From Sphingomonas sp. SUN039 (lineage in GTDB: Bacteria > Pseudomonadota > Alphaproteobacteria > Sphingomonadales > Sphingomonadaceae), in assembly GCF_024758725.1 (NCBI RefSeq), contig NZ_CP096972.1, positions 2,586,001 to 2,650,000 of the forward strand: 64,000 bases of DNA, read 5' to 3'. The translations under genes were made by a program, and so were the position numbers. The notes under the pieces are model-generated. The model searched no databases and had not been told where the DNA came from. It was given only the letters and a program-made list of their open reading frames with translations. Positions 36,751 through 46,267 of the stretch are shown here, in pieces. How positions within the stretch are numbered: position 1 is the first letter of the stretch; each line of letters opens with the position of its first letter.

Positions 36751-37902
36751 TCAAGTCTCCTGAAGAACCTTCAACGCACGTCCGATAGGGACTGGCGGCT
36801 TCCCCGCCAAGATGCGTGCCTTGTCAAATAGGGTCGATTTGCCCGCATAAAAGCGTTCGATGAGCTTTGGACGCAGCGTGTAGAAGCGCTGATAGATCAA
36901 AAACCGTTCGGCGGGCTCGGCGGCGCGGAACGCCATCCGATTGAGAAGGCGGTAGAATTTACCGATCTGCCACTCGGCAGCGGCAAAGGCGTGCAGCTCG
37001 CGCGCTAGGACCTCGCCCGACAAGTCCTGCATCGAAACTATTTTTGCAGCAGTGCGAACCGCGAGCGGCAAGGAGTAGCCGGTCGCCGCCTGAAACATGC
37101 CCGCGCGCATGCCGATTTTGGCAGCATCGCCACCCGAAGCCCAATATCCCTCGAAATCGCCGCCGAGAGTCACCGGTAGCGCGCCATTCTCTTCGCTGAG
37201 CACGGCGGTCACATCCCAGCCCTGCGCCTTGGCGTAATCGGCGATGCGCTGTGCGAGTTCGTCGCGGTCGATGGCGGCGCCATCGCTGTAATAAGTGTCC
37301 TCGATAAACAGGCGGTCGAGGCCGAAGGGCAGGACATAGACGAAGCGATAGCCATCCAGTTGGGGCACGCTCGCGTCCATGATGATCGGCGCGGTCAGGC
37401 CGTGCGGGGCGGACAATTGCAGCTCCTGCCCCAAAAACTTCTGCCAGCCGACATCGAGGAACCGTCCGTCGGCGGCCCCGCGCGCGTCGATGACGCCGGT
37501 TGCCGCGACGGTAACCTGCGTATCGAGCGACACCCGCGTCGGCGACAGATCGACCGCGCCCGCCTTCACCGGCCAGTCGGCAGGGAGCAGCGTGCGCAGC
37601 TTCGTGTCGAAGTTTTCCGACCGGATCGAGGCATAGCCGGTATCGAAGCGCCGCCGGTGTTTGGGGAAACGGACGTCGTATCCGTCCCATTCGTGATCGA
37701 TAAACGGTTCGACGATCCAGCGATCCTCGGGCGCGATATCGGCGGAAAAAAACGACCAGACGTGATTGCCGCCGAACCGCGTTTCGGGCTCGATCAGGCG
37801 GACGTTCAGGTCGGGGCGTTTGACCGAGAGTGCGTAGGCGAGGAGCCCGCCCGCGAGGCCGCCGCCCGTGATGGCGAGATCGCAGGTGAGGGTGCGGGTC
37901 AT
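36751..37902 (-). CDS. crtY: Lycopene beta-cyclase
   Basis: 383 residues. The dinucleotide-binding start DLAITGGGLAGGLLAYAL and the motif FGGNHVWSFF belong to the CrtY family; FIEDTYYSD and GYSLPLAVR follow as expected. It closes both ends of lycopene to beta-carotene. First gene of crtY-crtI-LOG-crtB. The 140-bp gap upstream is dominated by a GGGACTGTCCC palindrome cluster, so promoter elements must lie close to or inside that cluster. Confidence 0.95.
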   Translation of the reverse strand: MTRTLTCDLAITGGGLAGGLLAYALSVKRPDLNVRLIEPETRFGGNHVWSFFSADIAPEDRWIVEPFIDHEWDGYDVRFPKHRRRFDTGYASIRSENFDTKLRTLLPADWPVKAGAVDLSPTRVSLDTQVTVAATGVIDARGAADGRFLDVGWQKFLGQELQLSAPHGLTAPIIMDASVPQLDGYRFVYVLPFGLDRLFIEDTYYSDGAAIDRDELAQRIADYAKAQGWDVTAVLSEENGALPVTLGGDFEGYWASGGDAAKIGMRAGMFQAATGYSLPLAVRTAAKIVSMQDLSGEVLARELHAFAAAEWQIGKFYRLLNRMAFRAAEPAERFLIYQRFYTLRPKLIERFYAGKSTLFDKARILAGKPPVPIGRALKVLQET

Positions 37903-37959
37903 AGGGAGCGCAGTAGTGGGTTGTCGCCGATGGGGGAAGGCTTTCCCAATCGGGTGCCA

Positions 37960-38027
37960 GGGACTGTCCCCCCTCGGGGACTGTCCCTTTTACCGCCGGG
38001 GACAGTCCCCAAGGGGGGACAGTCCCC
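37960..38027. repeat. GGGACTGTCCC palindrome cluster (family C)
   Basis: Two arms (37960-37987 and 37998-38027) are inverted repeats of each other around a 10-bp spacer. Each arm itself contains two copies of the palindrome GGGACTGTCCC. Four palindromes in 68 bp give very strong pairing potential. It lies between the S41 lipoprotein stop and crtY on the same strand, where it may act as terminator, insulator or operator. Confidence 0.9.
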
Positions 38028-38041
38028 TCACAGCGATCACC

Positions 38042-39487
38042 TCAAAACGCTCCCGGCACTTCGCGCTGGGCGGGACTGGGCGCAGCGGGGGTCAGCATTT
38101 CCAGCTTCGGCTCGGGCGTCAGGCTGCGCGCCGCCACGTTCTTGCCATCCGTCGCCGAAATCGCCGTGCACGTCCGCCCTTGCAGGAAATCGAGCGCCGC
38201 GCGGGTCGATCCCTCCGCCGCATCGCCGAGCGGCTTGGTGTAATCGTCGGTCGCCTTGCACGTCACTGGCACGGTGCTCGCCAGCCCGGTGAAATAGCTG
38301 TCCGAATTGGCCGAATTGCGCGTCGAAAACGCCACCACCCGCAAACGGTCGTCGCAGGCACTGCGGTCGAGTGCGATCTGGCCGACGGGCTTTCCGTAGG
38401 TGTTGGCCCCGACCAGCGCCATGTTGGTGCCGAGATACGGAATGAACGAATTGATGACGAGTTCGCTGGCGGAGGCGGTCGCGCCCGTGCCGATGAAGGC
38501 GACCTTGACCGGAGATACGGACTGGCTGCCCGGGGCGAAGCGGCGGGTCGAATTCTGCGATGATTTGGACGCGCGGAAGGTCGTCAGCGAAAAGACGTCC
38601 GACGCGTTCCGGTTGCCGCCGAGCAGATCGCCCATCAGTTCCGCCGTCGAGACCAGCCCGCCGCCATTGTAGCGGAAATCGATGATGAAATTGGTGATGC
38701 CCTGCGCGCGGAAATTGCTGAACGCGGCCTGCAACGCCGGATCGGCAGTCGAAATGAACGTCCGCAGGTTGAGATAACCGACGCGCAGTCCCCCGTCGGT
38801 GATGACTTGCGCGCCGTAACGCGACGACACCGGAGTCAGGGTGTAGTCGGTCTTGGCGATGGTAAGCGTCCGCGTGCCCGCCGCACCGCTAACTTTCAGC
38901 GTGCGGGTGACCCCGGCCGTGCTCGGCCCGAAAGCACTGGTGACGCCCGCTGCGCCCTCCGCTGAAATGATATCGGTCACGTTGCGGAGGGTCGTCGGCG
39001 TGTCGCCGATAGCGAGGATTTCGTCGCCGCGGTCGATGCCCGCCGCGAGCGCCGCCGTCCCTTCGAAAGATTCCATGATGAAACTGCGGCGCGCGGTCGC
39101 GTCATTGGCGACGCGGAAACCGAACCCGGCACTCGACCCCGAGGAGAAGAACGCGTTCTCCGACGCGATCGAGGTGAGATAGGTGAAATACCGGTCGCGA
39201 TTCTGGCTGCGCGCGGTCGCGGTCAATGCGTCGATATAGTCGGTGACGGTGGCATAGGGGGCGGGGTTGAGGCTGGCCGGCAGGGTTTCAGGGAAGAGAT
39301 ACCATTCGTTGAGGACCGAAAACGCCCAGTTCTGCCGTTCGAGCAGCGAGCAGCCGGAGGTCGTGGTTGTCGTCGTGGTCGTGGTGGAGCCCGTCGTCGC
39401 GGTACTGCCCCCGCTATCGCCACCGCCGCAACCCGACAGGATCAGCGAGCAGGCGACGGCTGCACTGGCGAAACGCGACTTGACCAC
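38042..39487 (-). CDS. S41-family protease lipoprotein
   Basis: 481 residues. Lipobox ILSGC at about 16-20, then a Gly/Ser tract and a run of nine threonines (about 36-44) as a spacer. PDZ-like segment (GFGFRVANDATARRSFI, about 122-190), then the S41 core with the nucleophile region GTGATASASELVIN and lysine in TYGKPVGQ. IDFRYNGGGLV is the family tail-binding motif. GTG start, GGGAGA upstream. Lipid-anchored, so likely works on periplasmic proteins or peptides. Confidence 0.88.
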   Translation of the reverse strand: MVKSRFASAAVACSLILSGCGGGDSGGSTATTGSTTTTTTTTTSGCSLLERQNWAFSVLNEWYLFPETLPASLNPAPYATVTDYIDALTATARSQNRDRYFTYLTSIASENAFFSSGSSAGFGFRVANDATARRSFIMESFEGTAALAAGIDRGDEILAIGDTPTTLRNVTDIISAEGAAGVTSAFGPSTAGVTRTLKVSGAAGTRTLTIAKTDYTLTPVSSRYGAQVITDGGLRVGYLNLRTFISTADPALQAAFSNFRAQGITNFIIDFRYNGGGLVSTAELMGDLLGGNRNASDVFSLTTFRASKSSQNSTRRFAPGSQSVSPVKVAFIGTGATASASELVINSFIPYLGTNMALVGANTYGKPVGQIALDRSACDDRLRVVAFSTRNSANSDSYFTGLASTVPVTCKATDDYTKPLGDAAEGSTRAALDFLQGRTCTAISATDGKNVAARSLTPEPKLEMLTPAAPSPAQREVPGAF

Positions 39488-39557
39488 ACGGGTTCTCCCA
39501 AACCAGTCGCATTTTGCGCCAACGATTGCTGAATGTCAGGTGAAATCTTGTGGCCGA

Positions 39558-39650
39558 AGGAAGAAGGGGCTTCGACAAGCTCAGCCAAGTCGGAATGAGA
39601 ACAGCCCTCTCCAACCGACTTGGCTGAGCTTGTCGAAGCCCCTTCTTCCT
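39558..39650. repeat. REP-like inverted repeat, family A copy 2 (perfect)
   Basis: Two 36-bp arms (39558-39593 and 39615-39650) are exact reverse complements around a 21-bp loop. Each contains CTTCGACAAGCTCAG. The gshA stop codon overlaps the outer end of the second arm. Both arms are the CAGCCAAGTCGG version. Confidence 0.95.
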
Positions 39651-41022
39651 AAAAACTCATCTCGCCGTAGATGCGTGACAAATCCCCGCCCCATTCGCCG
39701 TGGTATCTGTCGAGCAACCGTTGCGCGGGCACTTTGCCGCTCGCGACGATTTCGTGGAGCGGGTTGAGGAAGCTCTGCTCGCTGTCGCCGACGCCGTTGA
39801 GCCGTGCGCGCGCCTTCAGTCCCGCATCGGCGATTTTCATCACCTCGCGCGCAACATCGTGCAGCGACCGTCCCCCCGGCGCGCGGGCATCGAGCGCGAG
39901 GCGCGGGACGTCGTCGCGCAATTGCTGTTGCTCGGCGATGCTCCAGTCCTTGACCAGATCATACGCCGCATCGAGCGCGGTCTGGTCATAGAGGATGCCG
40001 ACCCAAAAGGCGGGAAGCGCACAGATTGTGTTCCACGGGCCGCCATCGGCACCGCGCATTTCGAGGAAGCTCTTCAGCCGTACTTCGGGGAAAGCGGTCG
40101 AGAGATGGTCGTTCCAGTCGTCCTTGGTCGGCTTTTCGCCGGGGCGGACACTGAGGTTCCCGCTCAGGAAATCCTTAAAGTCGAGACCCGCTGCATCGAC
40201 GTACCCGCCGTCGCGAAACACGAAATACATCGGCACATTCAGCATATAATCGGCGTAACGTTCGTACCCGAACCCGTCGTCGAATACGAAGGGCAGCATG
40301 CCGGTGCGGTGCGGGTCGGTGTCGGTCCAGATGTGGCTGCGATAGCTGAGGAACCCGTTGGGTTTGCCCTCGAGGAACGGCGAATTGGCGAACAGCGCGG
40401 TCGCGAGCGGTTGCAGCGCCAGCGACACGCGGAATTTCTTCACCATGTCGGCCTCGCTCGAATAGTCGAGGTTGGTCTGGATGGTGCAGGTCCGCATCAT
40501 CATGTCGAGGCCCATGCTGCCGACGCGCGGCATATGGTCGAGCATGATCTTGTAGCGCCCCTTGGGCATGATCGGCAGTTCGTCGCGGCGTTTGTCGGGC
40601 CAGAGGCCCAGCCCCAGGAACCCGAGGCCGAGCATGTCGCCGACTTCCTTGACTTGCGTCAGGTGACGGCCGGTTTCGGCGCAGGTCTGGTGGAGGTTTT
40701 CGAGCGGCGCACCCGACAGTTCGAACTGGCCCGCAGGCTCGAGGCTGACACTGCCGTCGCTGCCCGACAGCGCGATGATGTTGTCGCCCTCGTACACCGG
40801 TTCCCAGCCATAGCGGGTCAGGCCGATCAGCAGCGCGTGGATGCCGCCCTTTTCCTCATAGGACGGCGCGCGGTGATCCGAGGTGAAGTAAACGAACTTC
40901 TCGTGCTCGGTACCGATCCGCCAGCGGTCGCGCGGCTTTTCGCCCTTGGCAAAAACCTCAAGCAGGTCGGCGCGCGATTCGATGACGGGATCGTCGGCGG
41001 CAGAGGCGGTTCGCGTGCTCAT
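39649..41022 (-). CDS. gshA: Glutamate-cysteine ligase
   Basis: 457 residues, the plant/alphaproteobacterial class. Signature stretches are RIGTEHEKFVY (about 35-45), GWEPVYEGDNIIAL, SLEPAGQFELSGAP, and MMRTCTIQTNLDYSSE. It makes gamma-glutamylcysteine, first step of glutathione. The start at 41022 is preferred to 41088. It lies 10 kb from the glutathione-dependent glyoxalases. Stop codon overlaps a palindromic repeat arm. Confidence 0.95.
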   Translation of the reverse strand: MSTRTASAADDPVIESRADLLEVFAKGEKPRDRWRIGTEHEKFVYFTSDHRAPSYEEKGGIHALLIGLTRYGWEPVYEGDNIIALSGSDGSVSLEPAGQFELSGAPLENLHQTCAETGRHLTQVKEVGDMLGLGFLGLGLWPDKRRDELPIMPKGRYKIMLDHMPRVGSMGLDMMMRTCTIQTNLDYSSEADMVKKFRVSLALQPLATALFANSPFLEGKPNGFLSYRSHIWTDTDPHRTGMLPFVFDDGFGYERYADYMLNVPMYFVFRDGGYVDAAGLDFKDFLSGNLSVRPGEKPTKDDWNDHLSTAFPEVRLKSFLEMRGADGGPWNTICALPAFWVGILYDQTALDAAYDLVKDWSIAEQQQLRDDVPRLALDARAPGGRSLHDVAREVMKIADAGLKARARLNGVGDSEQSFLNPLHEIVASGKVPAQRLLDRYHGEWGGDLSRIYGEMSF

Positions 41023-41154
41023 GTCCGCCGCCCTAGCGATGTCGAACCGGCCTATCCAGTGGCAAAATGCAACGGAGCGCGGCAACAATAGTTGACGATC
41101 GGGCGATGCCGCGCATTAACGTTTTTTGCGCCGGTATCGGATAGACGCCAATCG

Positions 41155-42360
41155 ATGAGAACTGCCGTTCGACTATTGACGCTTGCGCTGGCGACAGGTT
41201 CGGCGATGCCCGCGCTTGCCGATTGTCCGGCGGCGAACCGTTTCAGCTTTTCGTTCGGGACGGCAGCCGCCGCGACGCTGCGCTACGATAGCTCCTATAG
41301 CTACACGGCAACCAACGGTTTGGGGCAGAGCCAGAGTTTCACCGTCAGCTTCGCGGTCAACGGCACGGCGTCCCCGAACACCACAGTGGGCGGCGTGTCG
41401 GTGCCTGCAATCGGCAACCTGATCACGGATGGCACGGTCACCAATAACCTGGTCATCGGTGCGATTTTCGGGGCGCGCACGACCAGCATAACCGGTGCAA
41501 CCAATGTCGTCGCGACGACGCTCGATTTCGGTGCGGGCGTCGTCGTTCGCGATCTGGCCGTCCAGATCAATGACATCGATTTCGCCGCCAACCAGTATCG
41601 CGACTGGATGTACGTGTCGGGAACGTCGCCGGCCGGCACCTATGTGCCATCGATCGTCACGCCGTGGAGCACGGATAACGGCGCGGGTGCCAAGACCAAC
41701 GCCAGTTCGTCGATGGCATTGGGCGCAGCGACGACGCCGTTCAGCCAGACCGCCAACGAAGGCGTCGGAACGGGTGCGAGCGCCAACAATGCGGCCACCG
41801 GCACGCTGACGGCCAGCTTCGTCCAGCCGGTCCGGAGCGCAACCTTTCGTTACGGCAATTATCCCTTCACGACCGGCGAAAACACGACCGGGCAGCAGGC
41901 GTACGGCATCCAGACCGTCGCCTTCTGCCGCCTGCCGACGCTGACCATGACGAAAACGAGCGCGCCATGGTCCGACCCGCAGAACGGGACGACCAACCCC
42001 AAGCTTACTCCCGGCGCGGACCTGATCTACACGCTGACCGTCACCAACTCGAACGATTCGAACCTCGCGACCGCCGACCTGCCGGCGATCACCGATGTGC
42101 TGGCTTCGACGCTCACCTATTACAACGGCGACATCGACGATGCGGGGCCGCTGACCACGAACTTCGAGTTCGTGCCGGGTACCAGCGGGGTGACGCTGAC
42201 GGGCGCGGGGGTGACCTATTCGAACAATGGTGGATCGACCTATGCCTACACGCCGTCGGCGGGGTACGACACCAATGTGAACGCGTTGCGCTTTGCACCG
42301 GGCGGGACATTTGCGGCGAACACCAGCTTCCAGCTGAAGTTCCGCGTGCGAATCAAATAG
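41155..42360 (+). CDS. Secreted beta-rich protein with DUF11-type repeat
   Basis: 401 residues with signal peptide ending PALA. The mature N-terminal half (about 22-260) is Thr/Ala/Ser/Asn-rich and predicted all-beta, like exported surface proteins. The C-terminal 130 residues (PKLTPGADLIYTLTVTNSND, then DVLASTLTYYNGDIDD) fit the DUF11 "conserved repeat" module of surface proteins. No catalytic motif and no anchor are seen. It converges on rsmE, with an 8-bp overlap. Confidence 0.7.
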   Translation: MRTAVRLLTLALATGSAMPALADCPAANRFSFSFGTAAAATLRYDSSYSYTATNGLGQSQSFTVSFAVNGTASPNTTVGGVSVPAIGNLITDGTVTNNLVIGAIFGARTTSITGATNVVATTLDFGAGVVVRDLAVQINDIDFAANQYRDWMYVSGTSPAGTYVPSIVTPWSTDNGAGAKTNASSSMALGAATTPFSQTANEGVGTGASANNAATGTLTASFVQPVRSATFRYGNYPFTTGENTTGQQAYGIQTVAFCRLPTLTMTKTSAPWSDPQNGTTNPKLTPGADLIYTLTVTNSNDSNLATADLPAITDVLASTLTYYNGDIDDAGPLTTNFEFVPGTSGVTLTGAGVTYSNNGGSTYAYTPSAGYDTNVNALRFAPGGTFAANTSFQLKFRVRIK

Positions 42361-43102
42361 CGGGCCAGTCGCCGGCAACCGCCATCCACGCGGCAATCGC
42401 CGCAATCCCCGCCGTCTCCGCGCGCAGGATGCGCGGGCCGAGCGAGATGGCGACGGCGTGAGGGTGGGCGCGGACCAGCGCGCGTTCGGTCTCGTCGAAG
42501 CCGCCCTCCGGACCGACCAGAATCGCGGCAGCGCCAGGATGCGCGGCGAAGCTCCCGGCAGCGGCCGCGCCGCCGGTCTCGTCGGCGAAGAACAGCGTGC
42601 GGTCGTCGAGCCTCGACAGCCAGTCGGCCAGGCCGGTCTCGGGATCGAGCAGGGGCAGCGCGGTGCGTCCGCATTGTTCGGCGGCCTCGATCATCTGGAG
42701 GCGGAGGCGTTCGGGCTTGACCTTGTCGACGACGGCGCGGCGGGTGAGCACCGGTGTGAGCCGCGCGACGCCGAGTTCGCAGGCCTTTTCTGCCAGAAAA
42801 TCGAACCGCGCGCGGCGGATGGGGGCCGCGCCCAGCCACAAATCGGGCACCGGCTCGCGCGGGCGGAGGAGCGTGGTGACCGCCAGCGTGATATCGCGTT
42901 TGGCGGTGGCGACGACCTCTGCGGCCCATTCGCCGGTCGCGTCGTCGAACAATTTGAGGACCGTGCCGACCTTCATCCGCATGACGTTCAGCAAATAATG
43001 CGCCTGCGGACCGCCGATGGTCAGCACCGCACCCTGCGACAGCGGCGTTTCGACGAAGAGGCGGACGGCGCTTTGCAGTGGCCAGGCGGGGGTTGCGGGC
43101 AT
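42353..43102 (-). CDS. rsmE: 16S rRNA m3U1498 methyltransferase
   Basis: 249 residues. The N-terminal PUA-like domain is followed by a SPOUT fold with ILVGPEGGFDETE and ISLGPRILRAETAGIAA, the RsmE knot motifs. It methylates U1498 of 16S rRNA. Its ATG lies only 14 bp from the divergent ubiA start, so the two promoters must overlap each other's coding regions. Confidence 0.95.
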   Translation of the reverse strand: MPATPAWPLQSAVRLFVETPLSQGAVLTIGGPQAHYLLNVMRMKVGTVLKLFDDATGEWAAEVVATAKRDITLAVTTLLRPREPVPDLWLGAAPIRRARFDFLAEKACELGVARLTPVLTRRAVVDKVKPERLRLQMIEAAEQCGRTALPLLDPETGLADWLSRLDDRTLFFADETGGAAAAGSFAAHPGAAAILVGPEGGFDETERALVRAHPHAVAISLGPRILRAETAGIAAIAAWMAVAGDWPAI

Positions 43103-43116
43103 TATGGGAGCCTAGC

Positions 43117-44025
43117 ATGACCGAGACAGCCACCGCCACGCCCGACAGCGAGCATCGAGGATTTGTCGCGTGGTTGCCCGCCGCATTGCGTCCGTTTGCC
43201 CTGCTCGCCCGCTTCGACCGGCCGATCGGGTGGCAGTTGCTCTATTGGCCCTGCGCCTGGGCCGTGCTGCTCGCGGGGGGCCTGACGAGCGACTGGCCGT
43301 TGCTGCTGTGGTTCGCACTGGGCTCGATGGCGATGCGCGGGAGCGGTTGCGTCTATAACGATATCGTCGACCGCGATCTCGACGCATCGGTGGCGCGGAC
43401 GCGCAGCCGTCCGCTGCCGAGCGGCGCGGTTACATTGCGCGCGGCGTGGGTGTGGCTCGTGCTGCTGAGCCTGATCGGCCTCATCGTCCTCATCCAGCTT
43501 ACGCCCTTTGCGGCGGCCGTCGCGGTGGCCAGTCTCGCGCTGGTTGCCGCTTACCCCTTCATGAAACGCATAACCTGGTGGCCGCAGGCGTGGCTGGGCA
43601 TTGTGTTCAGCTGGGGTGTGCTGGTCGGCTGGACCGCCGTGACGGGCCGCGCCGATCCGGCGATGTGGCTGCTTTACGCGGGCAGCATGGCGTGGGTGAT
43701 CGGCTATGACACCATCTACGCGCTGCAGGATGTCGAGGACGACGCGCTGATCGGCGTACGGTCCTCGGCACGGGCGTTGGGCGGCCGGGTGCGCGAGGGC
43801 GTGGCGCTGTTCTACGCGCTCGCGCTGGCGCTGTGGAGCGGCGCATTCTGGCTGATCCGGCCCGATCCGCTGGCGCTGGTCGCGCTTGCTCCCGCAGCGG
43901 TACATCTGCTTTGGCAAGTCGTGACGCTCGACCCCGCCGACGGCGCGGGCGCGCTCACCCGCTTCCGGTCGAACCGCTTCACTGGATTGCTGGTCGCACT
44001 AGCCTGCCTTGTCGTCGGGCTTTGA
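43117..44025 (+). CDS. ubiA: 4-hydroxybenzoate polyprenyltransferase
   Basis: 302 residues, eight to nine membrane helices. The two Asp motifs for prenyl diphosphate are CVYNDIVDRDLDA at about 80-92 and DTIYALQDVEDDALIG at about 196-211. It attaches the polyprenyl tail in ubiquinone synthesis. GGGAG precedes the ATG at 43117. It is divergent from rsmE and followed by pmbA after 31 bp. Confidence 0.95.
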   Translation: MTETATATPDSEHRGFVAWLPAALRPFALLARFDRPIGWQLLYWPCAWAVLLAGGLTSDWPLLLWFALGSMAMRGSGCVYNDIVDRDLDASVARTRSRPLPSGAVTLRAAWVWLVLLSLIGLIVLIQLTPFAAAVAVASLALVAAYPFMKRITWWPQAWLGIVFSWGVLVGWTAVTGRADPAMWLLYAGSMAWVIGYDTIYALQDVEDDALIGVRSSARALGGRVREGVALFYALALALWSGAFWLIRPDPLALVALAPAAVHLLWQVVTLDPADGAGALTRFRSNRFTGLLVALACLVVGL

Positions 44026-44056
44026 CCTCTCCCGACAGCCTGCCTAAGCGCGAGCC

Positions 44057-45403
44057 ATGCTGACCCCCGAACAAGCGCTCGACCACGCTACCGATATCGT
44101 TGCCCGCGCGACCCGCGCCGGCGCGGACGCCGCCGACAGCGTTGTCGTGTCGAGCGGCTCGACCGAAGTGTCGGTGCGGCTGGGCAAGGTCGAGGATATC
44201 CAGCGCTCCGAATCGGGCGATCTCGGCCTGCGGGTGTTCGTGGGTTCGCGTTCCGCCAGTGCGTCGACCAGCGATCTGTCGCCCGCCGCCATTGCCGCGC
44301 TGGTCGAGCGCACCGTGGCGATGGCGCGGCTTGCACCTGAAGACCCGTTTGCAGCGCTCGCCCCGGCGGAGCGGCTTGCGACCGGCCCGTTCGACGATTT
44401 CGACGGCAACGACGGAATCGAGATCGAACCCGATGCGCTGAAACTGCGCGCGCTGGAGGCAGAGGACGCCGCCCGCGCCGTCGAGGGTGTCACCAACAGC
44501 GAAGGCGGCGGCGCGAGCCACGGCACCGGCATCACCGCAATTGCGACCTCGACCGGCTTCGGCGGCGCGCGCGGCGGCAGCAGCCATAGCGTGTCGGCAA
44601 GCGTGCTCGTCGGCGAAGGCGCGCGGATGCAGCGCGACTACTACAGCCATTCGACGCGGCATCTGGACGACCTCGACGCCGCCAGCGCCATCGGTGCGGA
44701 AGCCGGACGGCGCGCGGTGGCGCGGCTCGATCCCGTCCGGCTGAAGAGCGGGGCAATGACGGTCGTTTTTGCGCCGCGGGTTGCCAATTCGCTGCTCGGC
44801 CATTTTGCGGGCGCGATCACCGGCGCGGCGATTGCGCGCAAGACGAGCTTCCTGATCGACCGGTTGGGCGAGGCGGTGTTCGCCCCGGGCATCTCGATCG
44901 TCGACGACCCGTGGCGCGCACGCGGGATGCGGAGCCGCGCGTTCGACGGCGAGGGGCTTGCAACAAAGCCGGCCGCGCTGATCGACAATGGCGTGCTGAC
45001 CGGGTGGATCGCCGATGTCGCAGCTGCGCGCCAGCTGGGGATCGCGCCGACCGGCCACGCCTGGCGCGGCGTCTCAGGCGCACCGGGCGCGGGCACCAGC
45101 AATTTGCACATGGCAGCGGGCAACGTCTCGCCCACTGCGCTGATCGCCGACATTGCCGACGGCTTTTATGTCACCGAGCTGATCGGCATGGGCGTCAACG
45201 GGCTGACCGGCGATTACAGCCGGGGGGCGTCGGGTTTTCGTATCGTTGACGGCGAAATTGCAGGACCGGTTGCGGAAGTCACGATTGCGGGCAATCTGAA
45301 GGACATGTTCGCCACCCTGATTCCCGCCGACGATCTGGTGTTCCGCTATACGACCAACGCGCCCACGATTCGCATCGACGGGATGACGCTCGCCGGTGAG
45401 TAA
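44057..45403 (+). CDS. pmbA: TldD/PmbA family metalloprotease
   Basis: 448 residues. The TldE/PmbA subunit type is shown by YYSHSTRHLDDLD (about 195-207) and by lack of the TldD HExxxH motif, with a C-terminal stretch GANGLTGDYSRGASGF-like (GVNGLTGDYSRGASGF). TldD/TldE pairs process peptides such as microcins and the CcdA antitoxin. No tldD is in the window. The next gene overlaps its stop by 8 bp. Confidence 0.92.
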   Translation: MLTPEQALDHATDIVARATRAGADAADSVVVSSGSTEVSVRLGKVEDIQRSESGDLGLRVFVGSRSASASTSDLSPAAIAALVERTVAMARLAPEDPFAALAPAERLATGPFDDFDGNDGIEIEPDALKLRALEAEDAARAVEGVTNSEGGGASHGTGITAIATSTGFGGARGGSSHSVSASVLVGEGARMQRDYYSHSTRHLDDLDAASAIGAEAGRRAVARLDPVRLKSGAMTVVFAPRVANSLLGHFAGAITGAAIARKTSFLIDRLGEAVFAPGISIVDDPWRARGMRSRAFDGEGLATKPAALIDNGVLTGWIADVAAARQLGIAPTGHAWRGVSGAPGAGTSNLHMAAGNVSPTALIADIADGFYVTELIGMGVNGLTGDYSRGASGFRIVDGEIAGPVAEVTIAGNLKDMFATLIPADDLVFRYTTNAPTIRIDGMTLAGE

Positions 45404-46175
45404 CGAGCTCCTTGACGCCATATCGGCCGCAACCCGCGAAGCGGGGCAGGTCGCGATGGCGCGATGGCGCGGCGAATTCGCGCATTGGGACAAGGTGCCG
45501 GGCGAAGTCGTCTCCGAGCTCGACATCGAGCTCGACGCGCTGCTGATCGAACGGCTGGGTGGCATCGACCCCGAGGCAGGCTGGCTGTCGGAGGAAACCG
45601 CCGACAGCGCCGAACGCCTGCTCGTCCCGCGCGTCTGGGTGGTCGACCCCATCGACGGCACCCGCGATTTCGTGCGCGGGCGGCGCGGCTGGGCGGTGTC
45701 GGTCGCGCTGGTCGAGGGCGGTCGCGTCATCGCAGGCGTTCTCGATGCACCCGCGCGCGGCGAGCATTGGGCAGCGGCACTGGGCGAAGGCGCGACGCTC
45801 AACGGTGCACCGATCCGTGCCAGCGACCGCGCCACGCTTTCCGGGGCGCGCGTGCCCGCCGACATATTGCCCAAGGGCGACCTCGATCTCGTCATGGTCG
45901 ACAAGCCCAATTCGATTGCGCTCCGCATGGCAATGGTGGCGCGCGGCGACGCCGACCTGCTCGCCGCGATGCGCTGGGGCCATGAATGGGACATCGCCGC
46001 CGCCGCCCTGATCGCCGAGGAAGCAGGCGCGACGGTGACCGATGCGCTGGGCCGCAAGCTGCGGTTCAACTCGACCAAGGGCGAAATGTTCGGGGTGCTG
46101 GCGTGCGCGCCGGGGATCCACGCCGCCGCTGTCGAACGGCTGGCGAGCCGTGCGGCGCACGCCGTCGTCAGATAG
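45396..46175 (+). CDS. Inositol monophosphatase / CysQ family phosphatase
   Basis: 259 residues, GTG start overlapping the pmbA end. The metal-binding motifs of the lithium-sensitive phosphatase superfamily are WLSEETADS (about 66-74), VVDPIDGTRDFV (about 83-94) and GHEWDIAAAALI (about 196-207). Members hydrolyse inositol phosphates or 3'-phosphoadenosine 5'-phosphate (PAP). A PAP phosphatase role would suit a genome with sulfotransferases, but sequence alone does not decide. Confidence 0.88.
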   Translation: MSNELLDAISAATREAGQVAMARWRGEFAHWDKVPGEVVSELDIELDALLIERLGGIDPEAGWLSEETADSAERLLVPRVWVVDPIDGTRDFVRGRRGWAVSVALVEGGRVIAGVLDAPARGEHWAAALGEGATLNGAPIRASDRATLSGARVPADILPKGDLDLVMVDKPNSIALRMAMVARGDADLLAAMRWGHEWDIAAAALIAEEAGATVTDALGRKLRFNSTKGEMFGVLACAPGIHAAAVERLASRAAHAVVR

Positions 46176-46267
46176 CGCCCCTCCCCCTCTTGCGGGGGCC
46201 GCGAATCGCCGCCATGACGATCAGACTATTACACAGGCCGAACCTGAACACCGGGGTGGGACACAGA

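Noticed and set aside
46183-46198. CCCCC-TCTTGC-GGGGG hairpin as a terminator before dnaN
   Set aside because: No T-run follows and the stem is only five pairs.
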